DNA of 64,000 nucleotides from Cololabis saira (lineage: Eukaryota; Chordata; Actinopteri; Beloniformes; Belonidae): assembly GCF_033807715.1 (NCBI RefSeq), contig NC_084599.1:14668625-14732624 (forward strand), in the 5' to 3' direction. The notes beneath the pieces were generated by a model. That model made no database searches, was not told the DNA's origin, and worked only from the letters and a program-made list of their open reading frames with translations. The position numbers and the translations under genes were made by a program. Of this stretch, positions 38,817 through 53,100 are shown in pieces; positions within the stretch are counted from its first letter, which is position 1, and each line of letters starts with the position of its first letter.

Positions 38817-41093
38817 CTGGAGGCAGAAAGAGAAAAAACTATCAGCAAGTGGATGACACAATTTACTTTGAAGTTAAAAGGTATCTTGTGAGGTTTTAGA
38901 TCCACTGTGAAAACACAATTAGAATTAAAGCTGCAAGCAGCGATGAACGGGCCCTCGAACCCTTGTGCAGATTCAGGCTGCAGTGGAAGCTTGTATGACT
39001 TGCATGTAGATTCTTCAGGCCTGGACATTTAGCGGATGACACCACCTACGACTCTCTATATCAAACCATTCAAAAGTTATTGCAGAAAATAGGGACTATC
39101 AAATATCTACCAATCAGAAGAAGGGGCGGGGCTAATTTGCAGCAATTAAAGTGAAGGAGTCAAAACCGATTCCGATGACACCACCCATGACTCTTTATAT
39201 CAAACCATTCAAAAGTTATGGCAGAAAGTGGGAATTATCAAATATGGACCAATCAGATGAAGGGTGGGCGTGCTTTTTGGCGTCTATCGTCGCCACGGTA
39301 ACGCTTTTGACTGAGAAAAGTAATGCGCATCATCGCAGGATCGAGACGCACATTTTGATGTTTAACACACCTGGGTGCACGTTACGGTTCGGGCGAAGAA
39401 GCGGCTGAAGAAATGGCATAAATTGCGCCAAAATTACACGATTAATTCAAAATGGCCGACTTCCTGTTCGGTTTCGGTCATGGCGCCAAGAGACTTTTCT
39501 TTAAGTTGTGACATGATACAGGTGTGTAGCGATTTTCGTGCATGTACGTCAAACCGTATTGTGGGGCTTGAGGCACAAAGTTTTCTAGAGGGCGCTGTTG
39601 AGCCATTAGGCTACGCCCATTAATGTAAACCATTAAATATCCAATTTTTCACCAGGCCTGGCTTGCGTGCAAAATTTGGTGACTTTTGGGGCACGTTTAG
39701 GGGGGCAAAAAGGCCCTCATTTCGTCGGAAGAAAAATAAAAACGAGGAAAATAAAAATAAAAACGAGAACTCCTACGGATACAATAGGGCCTTCGCACTG
39801 TAAGTGCTCGGGCCCTAATTAAGGGACAAGGCAGGATATAACAACATGAAGAGATCATATTTGTTTTTACTTTCCCGACGGCACAAGTCTCCCCACTCGG
39901 GCAGGTACTGAACGTAGTCGCCTCAAACAGTTCGGCACTTCTCACCTGTACAACAAAATCCCGGCCCCGGAAGTCAGCGATGGTGCGTGGCAGCCGCGTG
40001 CGGCCCCAGACGAACCTCAGGAACAGGGACCTCTCCGTATTGGAGAAGGACTCCATCACCTCCCAGAACCACTGGATGAGCGGCGCCGTCGGCTCCACAC
40101 CCTTGTAAGTGGCTACTGACTTTAGCAGGTGGAGCGGGATGTCTGGACTTCCACACACCTGGAAAGAAAAGGAGAGATGTCCGTGAACATCTGTACAGAA
40201 CCAGAGGACCAAGCTAGTTCAAGAAGTGGAGCCGTCTCTCCCTCACCATCGTTTCCAGCTCGTAACCCGTGAAAAGTGAAAGAAGAGGAACGGGAACCAC
40301 GCGAGCCATTCCTTCTCGCACAGCAGATACCTGCTCATCAAACTCATGGAGTCTGCAGTATTAAGAAAACACAAATAAATACTGGAAAAAATGCAACAAA
40401 GATGTATGTTCATGCTTTCAGAAGGGTTTGTCACCTGTAGTTCATTGCCAAGCGCACATATTCTGCCCGGTTCTCCAGGGTGATGTGGGAGTACTTGGAG
40501 CTGAGCTGGATGTCCTGACCGCTGGCGTTGGGAACCGTGAAGGGAAGGCTCATTCCTTCAAACTCCTCGGCTGTGGCCTCGTTGTCCCGAATGTACATTA
40601 AACCAGGAATAAAATCCTTATCAACCTGGAAAGAACACAAAGAATCATTGCTGGATAAACAGTCATGTGGAAAAGAAAGCTCTTCCTCCTCCAGTTCTAG
40701 TGGTTCATGTATTTGGTCATAAATAAGAACAATAATAATTATTACCCGGCCTTTTATCTAAGTAAATACAGTGTAACCACAAAGTGTAACCACCAATAGA
40801 AAATAATTAAAAAACAACCAACCTGAATGTTTTCCACAGACTATTTTTAGTTTACAATGATATACTCGAAATATCCTGGAGATGACCCTGCAGTTTTCTC
40901 TTTATCTTTTAAGTTTGTGCAGCTAAAGGCTTCAGACCAGCAGGCTGACAAATGTCTTCTGTTACAGGGCATTTCACAGCACCAGGGTGCTAACAACCCT
41001 CTTAATTCCCGTGGAAGCAGTAAGAATTTATCAAGTTTATCACACGTTGCGTCTGGTAATGACCAAATTAATTTGTTTAACATTACACCTTTG

Positions 41094-41125
<32 letters not shown>

Positions 41126-44100
41126 TATACATTCATTATTACAACTATATTTGTCAATATTCACTTAAGTTGTGTCTGAATACTAGTTTATTTATCAGCT
41201 GTGTGTATGTGGATCCACACGTGCCCACAAGGCCCGTGAGCTGCACAGTGATCCCCTCCATCTTGTGCTAAATTCATTTCCCATTTAACCTTTCTAAAGT
41301 CTCAGGGGCAAAAACCTAAAAACAAAAGGACCTTTGAAACGGGAGAGCTCTTTCCCTACTCCTCCATTCTCCCAAAGACTGTACAGGAGCGTATGATCAG
41401 AGCGCGAGGGCCACAAACACACACACAAACACACTCTCAGGCATGCGCGCACACACATTTACAAAAAAACCACTTTCAGCTCTTTAGAACAAATACTGGA
41501 TGAACTTTTAGAAGCAGAAGGAGAAATATGTACTAGTGAGCTAACAGCTGACTTAATCTGAGGAGAAATGTAAAGGAATGTGCTCTTCTAGCAGGTTATA
41601 ATGCAGATCATGTGAGTTGCAGGTGTTGTAGGTCTCTTAGTACATTTTGCAATGTACAGTTGTGTTCAAAATAATAGCAGTCTGTTTAAAAAATTGAGTA
41701 AAGCCCAAAATCCTTATAATGGTTTTTATTTCCATGCATTGGGAACACTGCACATTATATTCTAAATCAAAACATGAAGAAAAAAGAAGAAATTCTTTAC
41801 TAACTTTACAGAAAATGAAGAAAAATGAACATTGGGCTGTTCAAAAAAATAGCAGTGTCTGCATTTTACTTTACAAACTCAAATATTTACTGTATAAACT
41901 GAAAAATATCCAGGATTCATTCCTATGAATCACTAAACTAATATTTAGTTGTATAGCCACTGTTTCTGATAACCGCTTCACATCTGTGTTGCATGGAGTC
42001 AACCAACTTCTGGCATCTGTCAACAGGTATTCCAGCCCAGGATGATTTGACAACGTTCCATAATTCCTCTGCATTTCTTGGTTTCGCCTCAGAAACAGCA
42101 TTTTTAATGTCACTCCACAAGTTTTCTATCGGATTAAGGTCCGGATTGGGCTGGCCACTCCATGACTTTAACTTTGTTGGTCTGGAACTGCTCGCTTACT
42201 GGTGTGTTTGGGGTCGTTGTCTTGTTGAAACACCCATTTCAAGGGCATTTCCTCTTCAGCATAAGGCAACATGACCTCTTCCAGTATTTTGATGTATCCA
42301 AACTGATCCATGATCCCTGGTATGCGATAAATAGGCCCGACACCATGGTAAGAGAAACATCCCCATATCATTATGCTTGCACCACCATGTTTCACTGTCT
42401 TCAGAGTGTACTGTGGCTTGAATTCAGTGTTTGGGGGTCGTCTGACAAACTGTCGGCGGCCCTTAGACCCAAAGAGAACAATCTTACTCTCATCCGTCCA
42501 CAAAATGTTTCTCCATTTCTCTTTCGGCCAGCCAATGTGTTCTTTGGCAAATTGTATCCTCTTCAGCACATGTCTTTTTTTTAACAGTGGGACTTTGCGG
42601 GGGCTTCTTGCTGATAGATTAGCTTCACACAGGCGTCTTCTAATTGTCACAGTACTCACAGGAAACTTCAGACTGTCTTTGATCATCCTGGAGCTGATCA
42701 TTGGCTGAGTTTTCACCATTCTGGCTATTCTTCGATCCATTCGAATGGTAGTCTTCCGTTTTCTTCCACGTCTCTCTGGTTTTGCTTTCCATTTTAAAGC
42801 ATTGGAGATCATTTTAGCCGAGCAGCCCATCATTTTCTGCACTTCTTTATACATTTTCCCTTCATTAATCAACGTTTTAATCAAAGTACGTTTTTCTTCT
42901 GAACAATGTCTGGAACAACCCATTTTTCTCAGGTTTTCAGAGAGAAATGCATGAGCAACATGTGCTGGCTTCATCCTTAAATAAGGGCCACCTGATTGAC
43001 ACCTGTTTGTTCACAGATTGAATGACTTCACTAATTGAACTCCACACTGCTATTTTTTTGAACACGCACCTTCAATTCATTATTCAATTACACAGACTGA
43101 GGAGCCTACATATCATGAATGTTGGCTCTGTTGGTTTTCTATGACCCTACTACAGCAACTGGTAAATTATTTGCCATGCAGTCATATAATTTCTACCAAA
43201 AACAGGTTATTCATGTTGGACTGCTATTATTTTGAACACAACTGTATATGATACTATTGCAATATTTAATGTTGATTCTATGGGACTAATATCTTCTGGT
43301 GTCGCTGAACTGAAATTAATACTTTTTCCAGATGGTTTCCATTGTATATTCTAAGATAACTCATGTTCATTCCACTGCATTCAGACATAACATAGATTCA
43401 GCCCTTCATTGGTTAAAGTAGTTTGTTTGGTTAAAGCCAATTAAAACAAAAAAAAAAATTATTTTATTTATTTATTTTTTTAAATCAAGGATTTTATGCC
43501 AATATGGGAGACTGGCTTCTTTTAATAGAGCAGTTACATGTGTTTTGTATATTTTAAGACTCAGCCAATCCTTTTGAATTCATATTCTGCATACACTGAC
43601 AATAAAAACGTGTGTTAACAAGCAGGGCTGTGCACTAACCTCACTAAGGTCAGCGATGGTCAAGTTCATGCCTGCCAGCTGTTTCCATACAGGCTCTGCC
43701 AGATTCAGGCTCAGAGGGCTTCCTGTTCGGATCGCAATTCCTAGGAGGACTCCTGCAGAAGCGGCAAGGCAGAGCAAATTACCCACACATCAAAGTATAT
43801 GTGATAAAACTGTCTCCTAAATGTGATGTATTTATACCTAGAAACCGAAACATGCTCATGTGAAGAGGGGACTTGGCTGCAGGGTTGAGCAGGAAACAAT
43901 CCCTGTTAGCCCCCGACTCATCCCGGCCGTTAGGGGTTACGATGAGCAGCGGCGTCAGGGCATTCTGGAGCTCTTCACACATTTCAGCAATGGATTCACT
44001 GTAGCCTCCACCACAGTCATCCACAGATTCACCTGAGGAAAAAGCAGGTGGATTTCAAACCACGGCGGTAAGGATATTTATCTGGAAACATGAAAAAGAA

Positions 44101-47100
44101 TGGATGAATCCATTAGCAACATCAACACATACCCACAAATTTCACCTTCCACACACGGTGAGGGAGCAACAGGCTGTCTGGACTGAATGAACTCATTTTG
44201 GCACACATCTGACCAAACACAGACTTGGTTCCATCAGGGCCTGCCAGGCCCCCTTTGCTACGGGAACGCTTCACCTGTAGGGGGAAAAATATGGGCAAAA
44301 GTAGAGAGAATTGTCAGATTTGTTTCTGTCCTCTGCCAAATCTCCTCTTACTAGATAGAAAATTCATGTACATGAAGGGCTGAATACGACAGCTCTCTGT
44401 TCATCGAAGACAGAATAAACTAAAGACTGGAGTAAAGGACACATGTCTCCTCACAGACAGGAAGGCGTGCAGATCACACACTTGGGGAGAGAAAAAAAAA
44501 GCCTTTATGTAAGACATCACATGAACTGCTTTGGAGCCAGTCTGGAACATAACTTCTTAGTCTGAGAGAGGGGGGGAACTACAGTGAGCACGGAGACTTA
44601 GAGGCCCAAGAGATTAACAGAGAGCATAAAGTTAACATGGGCGTTGTTTTCATGCGTTAAGGATTGTACCTGTATTCTGTTAAGCTCCACCACAGGTCCA
44701 TGCTGTCTGTCCCTCACCATCGTAGCTTGAACCACCTTCCTGAAAGCTGCTTCCTGTTTAGACCAAACCATTAAATCATGACATGACAGTGATACAAGAC
44801 GCGTATTTGTTTTGTGTTGATGTTTGTGATTTTGAGCTCTGTAATGCTGCACCTTTCCCTGGGAGATGAGGATTCCTCTGAGTGTGTCAAACCCAACCGA
44901 GGGGCCATGGCCTGTCTGACCCAGTCGACCCTCAAGGTCAAACATGGGTATGCAGGGGCAGAAAAGCTCAGAGAAGTGATGCAGCAGCAAGAGCCTGTTC
45001 CTCAGGGCCATGATGGGAATCTCCTGTAGATGGTTGTACTCCATGGGAACCTAAAACGGATCACACAGAGATTTACAGGGAACAGAAAATGAAATCTGAG
45101 AGTCGCAAAGTGGCTCTGTGTTTATAACGCTGGTGTCTGCAAAATGCTTCTGCCATCTACTGGTACCAGCAGGGAGAACTGGATTTCCAAGCTGAGACTG
45201 TACCTGTGCAGGCAATTTCCCAGCATTAGTGGGCTTGCTGGTGGACCAGGCGAGCGTGTGAGCAGAGCCGCAGGCAACTCGGTTGATTTTCTTGCCCTGC
45301 AGCGCAGCCACCAGTCGAGGCCTCTGGATAGCATTAGTGGTCCCGTCCCCAAGTTGTCCCTCATCGTTGTCCCCCCACGTGTACACTTCTCCTGAGTCAC
45401 ACACAACAGCAGGTACTTTAGTGAAGATACAGTTTACTTGAACAAGCTGAACATCTGTGAAGCACTGATAGCAAATGTCAAGAATCTCTACAAAAAAAAC
45501 GAATTTAAAATAAGCAAACAGATACAAAGCATCTGCAAAGACCAAGCACAGAAAGCAGAATAATGCATTAAAAATGTTCTTCCTACCATCCTCTGTGCAG
45601 CAAACACAGTGCAGTGACCCGGTGGCGATGGCAATTACTTTTTTGCCTTGTAGCCCCTGCACCTGTCTGGGTCGTCGTACGTGGTCATCAGAGCCATGGC
45701 CCAGTCGATGGTAGTCACCTTTCCCCCTTCACACGACACAATGCACACAAACAAATGAGCCATCTCATCACTGATGAACCTGGCAGAGCCCGTCTTAACA
45801 GATCTTCTCTGGACCACATTCTACGTACCATGTGTACACTGCTCCAGATTTGGTGAGCGCCACAGAGAACTGGGAGCCACACTCCACTTTGACTACACCG
45901 AGGCCAGTAAGAGAATCGATCTGAGGGCCGGAAATCATTCAAGGTTTAAATCACATAGATACAATATAAAAGACATCACATTATGACTTAATGATGCTGT
46001 TCTATAAACCAATTCTATCCTTTTACGTTACGGATTTAGTTATTCATTCAGCGTTCAATAAAATGAGGCTTCCTGATCCACTAAAACAGGAAGAGAATGT
46101 TTAAATGTTTGCATCAAGTTGTAATTTCTCTTGTGTTTAGTTACTTTCATATCTTCTTTAGGCGTTGACGTGCAACAGCATGGAAAACATTCCAATACAA
46201 TCTTAGTATTTATGTTAAAAGATGTCAAATTCAATGCTAAACATTTGCACTGGGCTCCAAACTGCACCTCGACATATCTACGGGACCCTTGACCTGCCTT
46301 GACCTTATCTATTAGGTTTACTAACAACAAAATGTCATTGTGGCAGGGTGGAGGAGCTGCAGCCACTCAGGCTGACGGGACACAGGTGTGGCCCGTCAAC
46401 CTCTCCACCCTGCCAGCCTTATAAGGGAGGACTGGGAAGCTGCAAGGGAGGACTGGGAAGCTGCTGATGTCGGCTGATGCTGCGCTTGTGCACGTGTGGC
46501 GGTGATTCTCCTTTAATAAAAGGGTTCTGCACAAAACTCTGTGTCCTCTCTATCCTGTCGGTCAGGCCCCCGTAGCACTCGCCCTGCTACACTGGCACCC
46601 AACGTGTGGCCCGACACACCTGTGTCCCGTCAGCCTGAGTGGCTGCAGCTCCTCCACCCTGCCACAGTCATGCTTCCATAAAAATCCCATTAACCTAACA
46701 GGCACGTTGTTGCTGTGTGGAATGCATCAGTGGTACATTAGAGCTGTTGGAAGTGTCATATTTCAGAAACTGGACGTGATGAAATAAGTCTGATCAGCTT
46801 CTTGTTTAGTAGAGCTGTCTAACAGTTACAGTAACAAGCATTGTTGTTTACTAGAAGAAAGTCATCTTTCACATCATCTAGGTTCACTGACTCACCCAAA
46901 ACGAAGTGGGGAACATTCAGAGTTTTCTCTGAGTCATTTGACTCAAGAGGATAAAAAGCTCCAGGACTTTACTCAATCTGTGATAATTTACCCGTTTTTT
47001 ATACATAGTGTACTCAAGACTATTATAATTCTCTAATAGTCTATCTCTGTTTCAGTTAATATTTGTATATTTACTGAAATAATTATGAATGATTTTAAAA

Positions 47101-50100
47101 CTTAACATATGGTAAGGCTTTATATCTACTCATAGCGAGGAACCACAAACTGTCAGAATGATATGGCAAGAAATAATTTCAGGACGACTGTATATTATTG
47201 TGCAAACATCTTCGGTTGAGACATTACTAGTTATTTCTTAATAAGCATAATTTCAGGAAAAAAAAAAATCAAATTGGTTGGCCCTTCAGATAATATGTGC
47301 ACAACATAAAAATACAAAATGTTCAGTACAAAATGACTACAAGCAAAAGTCAGTATGGAGGTTTAACTGTTTCTAAGGAAACTGTCTCCCACGCATGGCA
47401 CCGATGAGAATTACATTCTATTCAGGTTTAAATGTATTTTCTGTTTGGATCTTAAAAAGACTGGAATATGAATATCATGAAAACAGAAACAAAACAACGA
47501 GATTAGGGATGCCTGACACTTTTGCAAAGTACCGCAGGCCGAGCCCAGTACTTTAAAACTATAATTATGTAATTTATTTAATCCACTAATTTCCAAACCC
47601 CACTAACAAAGCAACAACACTTAAAGTCATCCATTTCATGGTGTGTTCGTTTCTGTCCCCGTTTACTTGGACAGAATGAATGTCACTACTCCATTAATCA
47701 AATCCAGTGGTGTTTTCAAAGTTACAACTCAGAAAACTGCATATTATAAACAAATGAAGATATAAAATACAGGTCAAACATGTGTTGCCTGATGCACTGG
47801 TAAAAAACAGCCTTTGAGACATAAAATAGGTGTACTGTACAGCTGTGTGGTCTATTTTACCTTCATGGGGATTTTGCAGCCGTCGCTGCCCCCTCGGCCT
47901 AACTTGCCATAGTCTCCATCTCCCCAGGACCAAACCATGTCGTCATCAGTTAGACACAGCGTTTGGGCATCCCCACTGCCACAGGCCACATCAATTACCC
48001 TGTGGCCTTGCAGTGCATCCACCTAAATGAATAACACGGAAATTATTTCATGTTAAGTGCATAACAAATTCAGAGTCTAATAAGAAACTGAGTAAAGTGA
48101 CAACAGACCAGTTTGGGTTTAAGCTGGTCCTCGCTGTCTCCATGGCCTAATCGTCCATACCGGCCCTTGCCCCAGGTGAAGAGCTCTCCACTGGCAGTGA
48201 TGCAGGCACTGTGCGCCCCTCCAGCTGCAATATCCACCACTTCCACTCCCCTCAGCGATTCAATTACACGAGGGCGATCACAAGGGCTAATGTCAAAGGG
48301 AATGAAAATTACTACCTTTAACACATTTTTGATCCTAAACTCATACAGTGACATGACTTTGTATTGATATTCTTCATGATATGAAGAGTAAACAGAAACC
48401 TTCTGTTGCCGTGGCCCAGTTTTCCATCTTCTGCTTCTCCCCAGGAGTAGACTTCTCCCTCAGAAGAAAGAGCCAAGCAATGTTTTCCTCCAGAGTTCAC
48501 AGCCACCTTCCTGATAAAGACGTGCTGAATGGACTCCAGTAAAGTTGGGGTTGACACAGACTCGGTGCCACCGATACCCAATCTACCCCCTGCTCCATAT
48601 CCTGTTGCATACAGCTGAGGATCAAGGGAAAAAAGTTTTATAGCTCCCCTGGAAGATGTCCCACTAACATATCAAATAACCCTGTGTACAGTGGGTATGG
48701 GACGAAACATGTTGACAATGAAGGAAAATATACCTTTCCATCAGCAGTTACAGCGAAAAGAGTCTGTTCGCCTCCGATAAGCTGTACCGGCCTCAGAGTG
48801 GCAAGAGCTTCAGTGGGCGTTGGTACTTTGACTTTTGCCCCCTCAATGCCCCCCAGCTGCCCTCTGTGGTTGTGGCCCCAGCCGTAGATCGTGCCGCTTC
48901 CCCCAGCAGAGAGAGTCCAGTCATCTGGCCGCCTGTTCATCCACTGCACAAGCTGCTCGTCATGCTCGCGCTTAAACAAGTCGTGACTTTCATGGAGTAC
49001 GTTCATGCTCTCGTGATCTGCCATGAGCTCCCGGATTTTCTTTGTAACCTTTGATGGGATGAAAATGACATATTATGGATATTTTCAGGTGAAGAAACAA
49101 AACAGTGAAGTCTGCCGTGGAGACCAAAGCCTGGCACACTAACCTCATCCAAGAAAGCTCTCGGCAGAGAGGTTCTTTTATCCAGGGCTATAGCTACTCT
49201 TGAGGCGGTGCAATATCGGCGGAACCAGGCCCACTTATGGGTCTCTGCACAGCAGGCTAAGGCGTCAAGCTCAAGGTCACAAGCAAGAGCGACCAGGACC
49301 TGAAAAAAAAATCCAAATTAGTAAGAAAACCACTGATGATAACTACCTATAAATATGAAATAGACTATCAATCCATACTGGCAAACAATTGCAAGCACAC
49401 CTTGAAAAATGGACTATGAAGCAGCTGCTTCCCTCCTCTGACAACAGGGTCCTCGTACTCATACTGCCTCTGCAGAGCCTCAGGTAGTCCTTTTACGAGA
49501 GCAGCCAGAGCGCTGCCTGTGAAACTCTGAAAGGATATACAGTATTCATCACATCACTGTTTATGTCACCCTTTCCACTCTTAAGCAGAATTATGTTTTT
49601 GAGTCATGTTACAGGCTTAAAACAGCTATTTATTTTGACATGGACACCTGGCCCCTGGGATAAATCCATTATCCACGAAGTACTTACAAATAGTATTTAA
49701 TATAACACAAAAAAATTTAATCTGATTAAAAAGAAAAGAGAGTATTATGAAGTTAAGAACTCCAGAGGAATGCTACTGCTGAAATAGCTCAGTTAGATTG
49801 CACGCGTGCCTCCAGCCAGGCTTCACACTGTATTTAACGAATTAAGTGCCATTTCAAAGCTCAGTTATTTGACTCAATAAAATTGCGCTTTCATGCTATG
49901 TGATTACTGACCAGACATGAAATTTAAAGTGAATGCCACTTGAGTGAAATATGTTGAACATTAACCAGCTGAACGGCAACAACGTTCATGTTATAAGCAT
50001 GAAATTGGCAACAGCTGCTGCCATATATACAATGGTCTTAATTACATCAATGATCATAGTGCAATACACAGCTAATATTGAGGTTCAGTTCTTAAAAAAG

Positions 50101-53100
50101 GACGTTGACACTCACAACAGAGCGAGCCTCGCCTTCACTGTCACCCAGCAGCCTGTTTATGTTGATGGACTGGCCATATTCAGTGGTCAGAAGCTTTCGT
50201 AGTCGCTGCAGAGCCCACATTCTGTGTCCAGCAGCTGTACATATGATAAAACAAAAGCTCACTTATAAACTTGGACTTCAAGTACACTTGTATGAACAAA
50301 TTCCATTTTTATGATGATAGAGGTTTTATTGTGAGAGATCAGGGTGATCATTCTGTACCTAGTGCACTAAGCTGAGCACAAGCAGCGAGGGAGGCGGCCA
50401 GACGGGGAACAATACTCCTGTTGGAAGCAAAGTTGAGCCTGAAGTCCAAGAGGCAGGTGACCAAGTCCATGGAGGGGCAGGACAAGATGCATCGATCCGA
50501 TAGCAAGTCTTTAGGACCTGAAGGAAAACAAAAACAAAAATCCAGCATTTTGTAAACAGTATACAAGCCGGTTTTGTTTTAGTAAGATTTCATTAGGTGG
50601 ACAAAAGCCGAATATTGAGCAAAGCTAAGAAATCTGTGGGCCGTTAAACCACATTTTGAATGCAGCAACATTTTATAGGAAGTAACGTGTCCACTGGGGG
50701 TCATTGTTTCAACCCCTTCTGCTGCCGGGTAACCAGGGTCTAAACAGAGCTCTGAGGGAGTTGGCCCTGGTAAAAAGAGAGTACTTTTGAAATGACACTG
50801 AACGCTGGGCAGTGTACCAGTTTTATAAACGTTTTATAATTCAGGTATGATATGTAAATAGGAATATATTGAGATACTGATGGATATTTAATGTTGATCT
50901 CAGCCTGTTTTTCCTCTTCTCCTGTCTCAGAGTCCACAGAAACGGTGCAGATGAGGTTTCTCTGCTCATATTAACCCTCACCCTCCCTCGGCATCTGCAC
51001 CTCTTTGACACATATGATGGCATATTAGAGCAAATAAAACTGTGGGGTGTAAAACTCAAATTCTTCATAAAGACGGAATCTTAGTTTCTTAAGTCATCAT
51101 TTTTAAAGTTGATAATATTCATTCTGTTGGAGCAGAAATATGTCTGTTTTTAATATAAGTGAACTATTTTTGTCATTCTTAAAACACACCTTGTCAGTTA
51201 AATGTTGATAAATACTGTGTATATTGCTTGTTACATTACATGTGTAGCATCAAGTTAAAAATTACTATTAAATGCAATTCACAAAAAAAAAAAAAAAACA
51301 ATTTATGTAATTTATCAGTATTCAGCCCAAAAATATTGGGATATGAATTTTTGTCCATATGACCCAAACCTACTGAACATATGTGGTGGCCCTCATGTGG
51401 CTGCTGAACAGATTGATTGATTATTCCTGACATTTTATTTTTCCTTATGGTACTGATCATCTCATATTTAATATCCAGCATAGTTTGTAAAATCCACCAC
51501 ATTCAAGTTTTACCACAGATATAGTAGTTTCTTTGTAAGCACAACACTCAAAATCAATTATTCATGTTTGCTTCAATCCGATGAGAAGATACAGGCTCCT
51601 GAATTAATGAACGGCCATAAGAAACCAGAGAATCATAGCAAATAAAACATTTATCTGATTGTCTCACAGCCGTTATAATCCAAAGCACAAATAAAAGCAT
51701 CAACAAACCGATTTAGATTAATAGATTTCCTTTTTTTAATGGGGAGGTGAATGACACTAAAGCTCATAGTAGCCCTAAGCTCCAGGGAGGATGGATGTTT
51801 TACACCTCAACAGACTTGATTTTTGTTGCCTTTCCTGCATCTTAAAGCTCAGTTGAAATGCAAAAGATCCCATGTTGAGATAATCTTTCAAGGTTGGACA
51901 GGTTAACTTGCATTGATCCTTTAGTCACACATCTTACCTGCTGCAGGCATGATGGGGTAGACAGTGAAACGCCAGCCCCAACCATTAACTGAACCATCAC
52001 TTGTAAACTTCCATTTAAGTTCATCTCCTGGGATCCTTAATTCACTGGACCAGTCAGACCACTCTCGGCCTGAAATACACACAACATGCAGTTAGATTGA
52101 TTTTTAATTTCTTTTGTTTGACTTCTCCAACTTTTCACAATGAATTTCAGCTTCTTTCTCTCATCACCTGATCTGACGGAGACAATCCTGTTGGCTCCAT
52201 CCATGACTGTTAGCGGATCGTGGCGTCTCTCAGTTGAACACTGTCGATCAAATTCTATCCTTAGACCTTCAGCACCTACCAGACGAAGAGAAAGTTACCT
52301 TTAATATCCGACAGATCCGCCATACCTGAGACTGACCAGGTGCCTGATTTTTGTTCCCTTAATCTTCCAAGATCCTGCACACACTTGGACATCACATGTT
52401 TTGTTGTCTGTCATGATATTTCTTAAAGGGGGCCCATAGCATCAAGAAAAATAAATGACACCAGGTCTTAGGAGGTTAAGAGAGCATGTTGTTTCCTTTT
52501 ACCTGGGATCTTCACAGTGCCACTAGTAGATGTGTCATCTGTGTATGGATGGCTGCTCTCTACGACAACTGGCTGGGAGGATAAGCGGCCACTCTGTGAG
52601 TCTGTGGCAACATCCTCCAATTCAGTGACACACAGCTCCAGCAGCATGTCGGCCACCTGCACCCGGCAGAGACACAAACACGATGAATGTGTACCAACTG
52701 CAGGCACACGTAATATTTGTCTACTGGGCAATCCCGCATTTTACCTGTGGATAAGCTGTTCCCATGCCAGACAACACAGCAGACAGCACCTCCTTGCCTT
52801 TTTCCCCAGCACGACAGGACACTGCCAGCTTCAGCACGTCCACCATCACCCGAGTATCATCGGGAACAAGGAGACTGGTGAACTCGTCCAGGTACTGGGG
52901 CTCTGGGCCAACCACTTTACTCTGGCTCTCAGAGTCCTGAGAAGATGAACAAAAAAATGTTGTTTGATGTCAGTTAATGGTTTCATTTCATTTTTATTTA
53001 TTCCATATCATGGAAATAGTTCACATATGTTCCATTCCATGATGGAAAAGGGGCAAGAAGAAGAAAGCCTTATATACCAAGCCCCTTTCTCAAATAAAAA

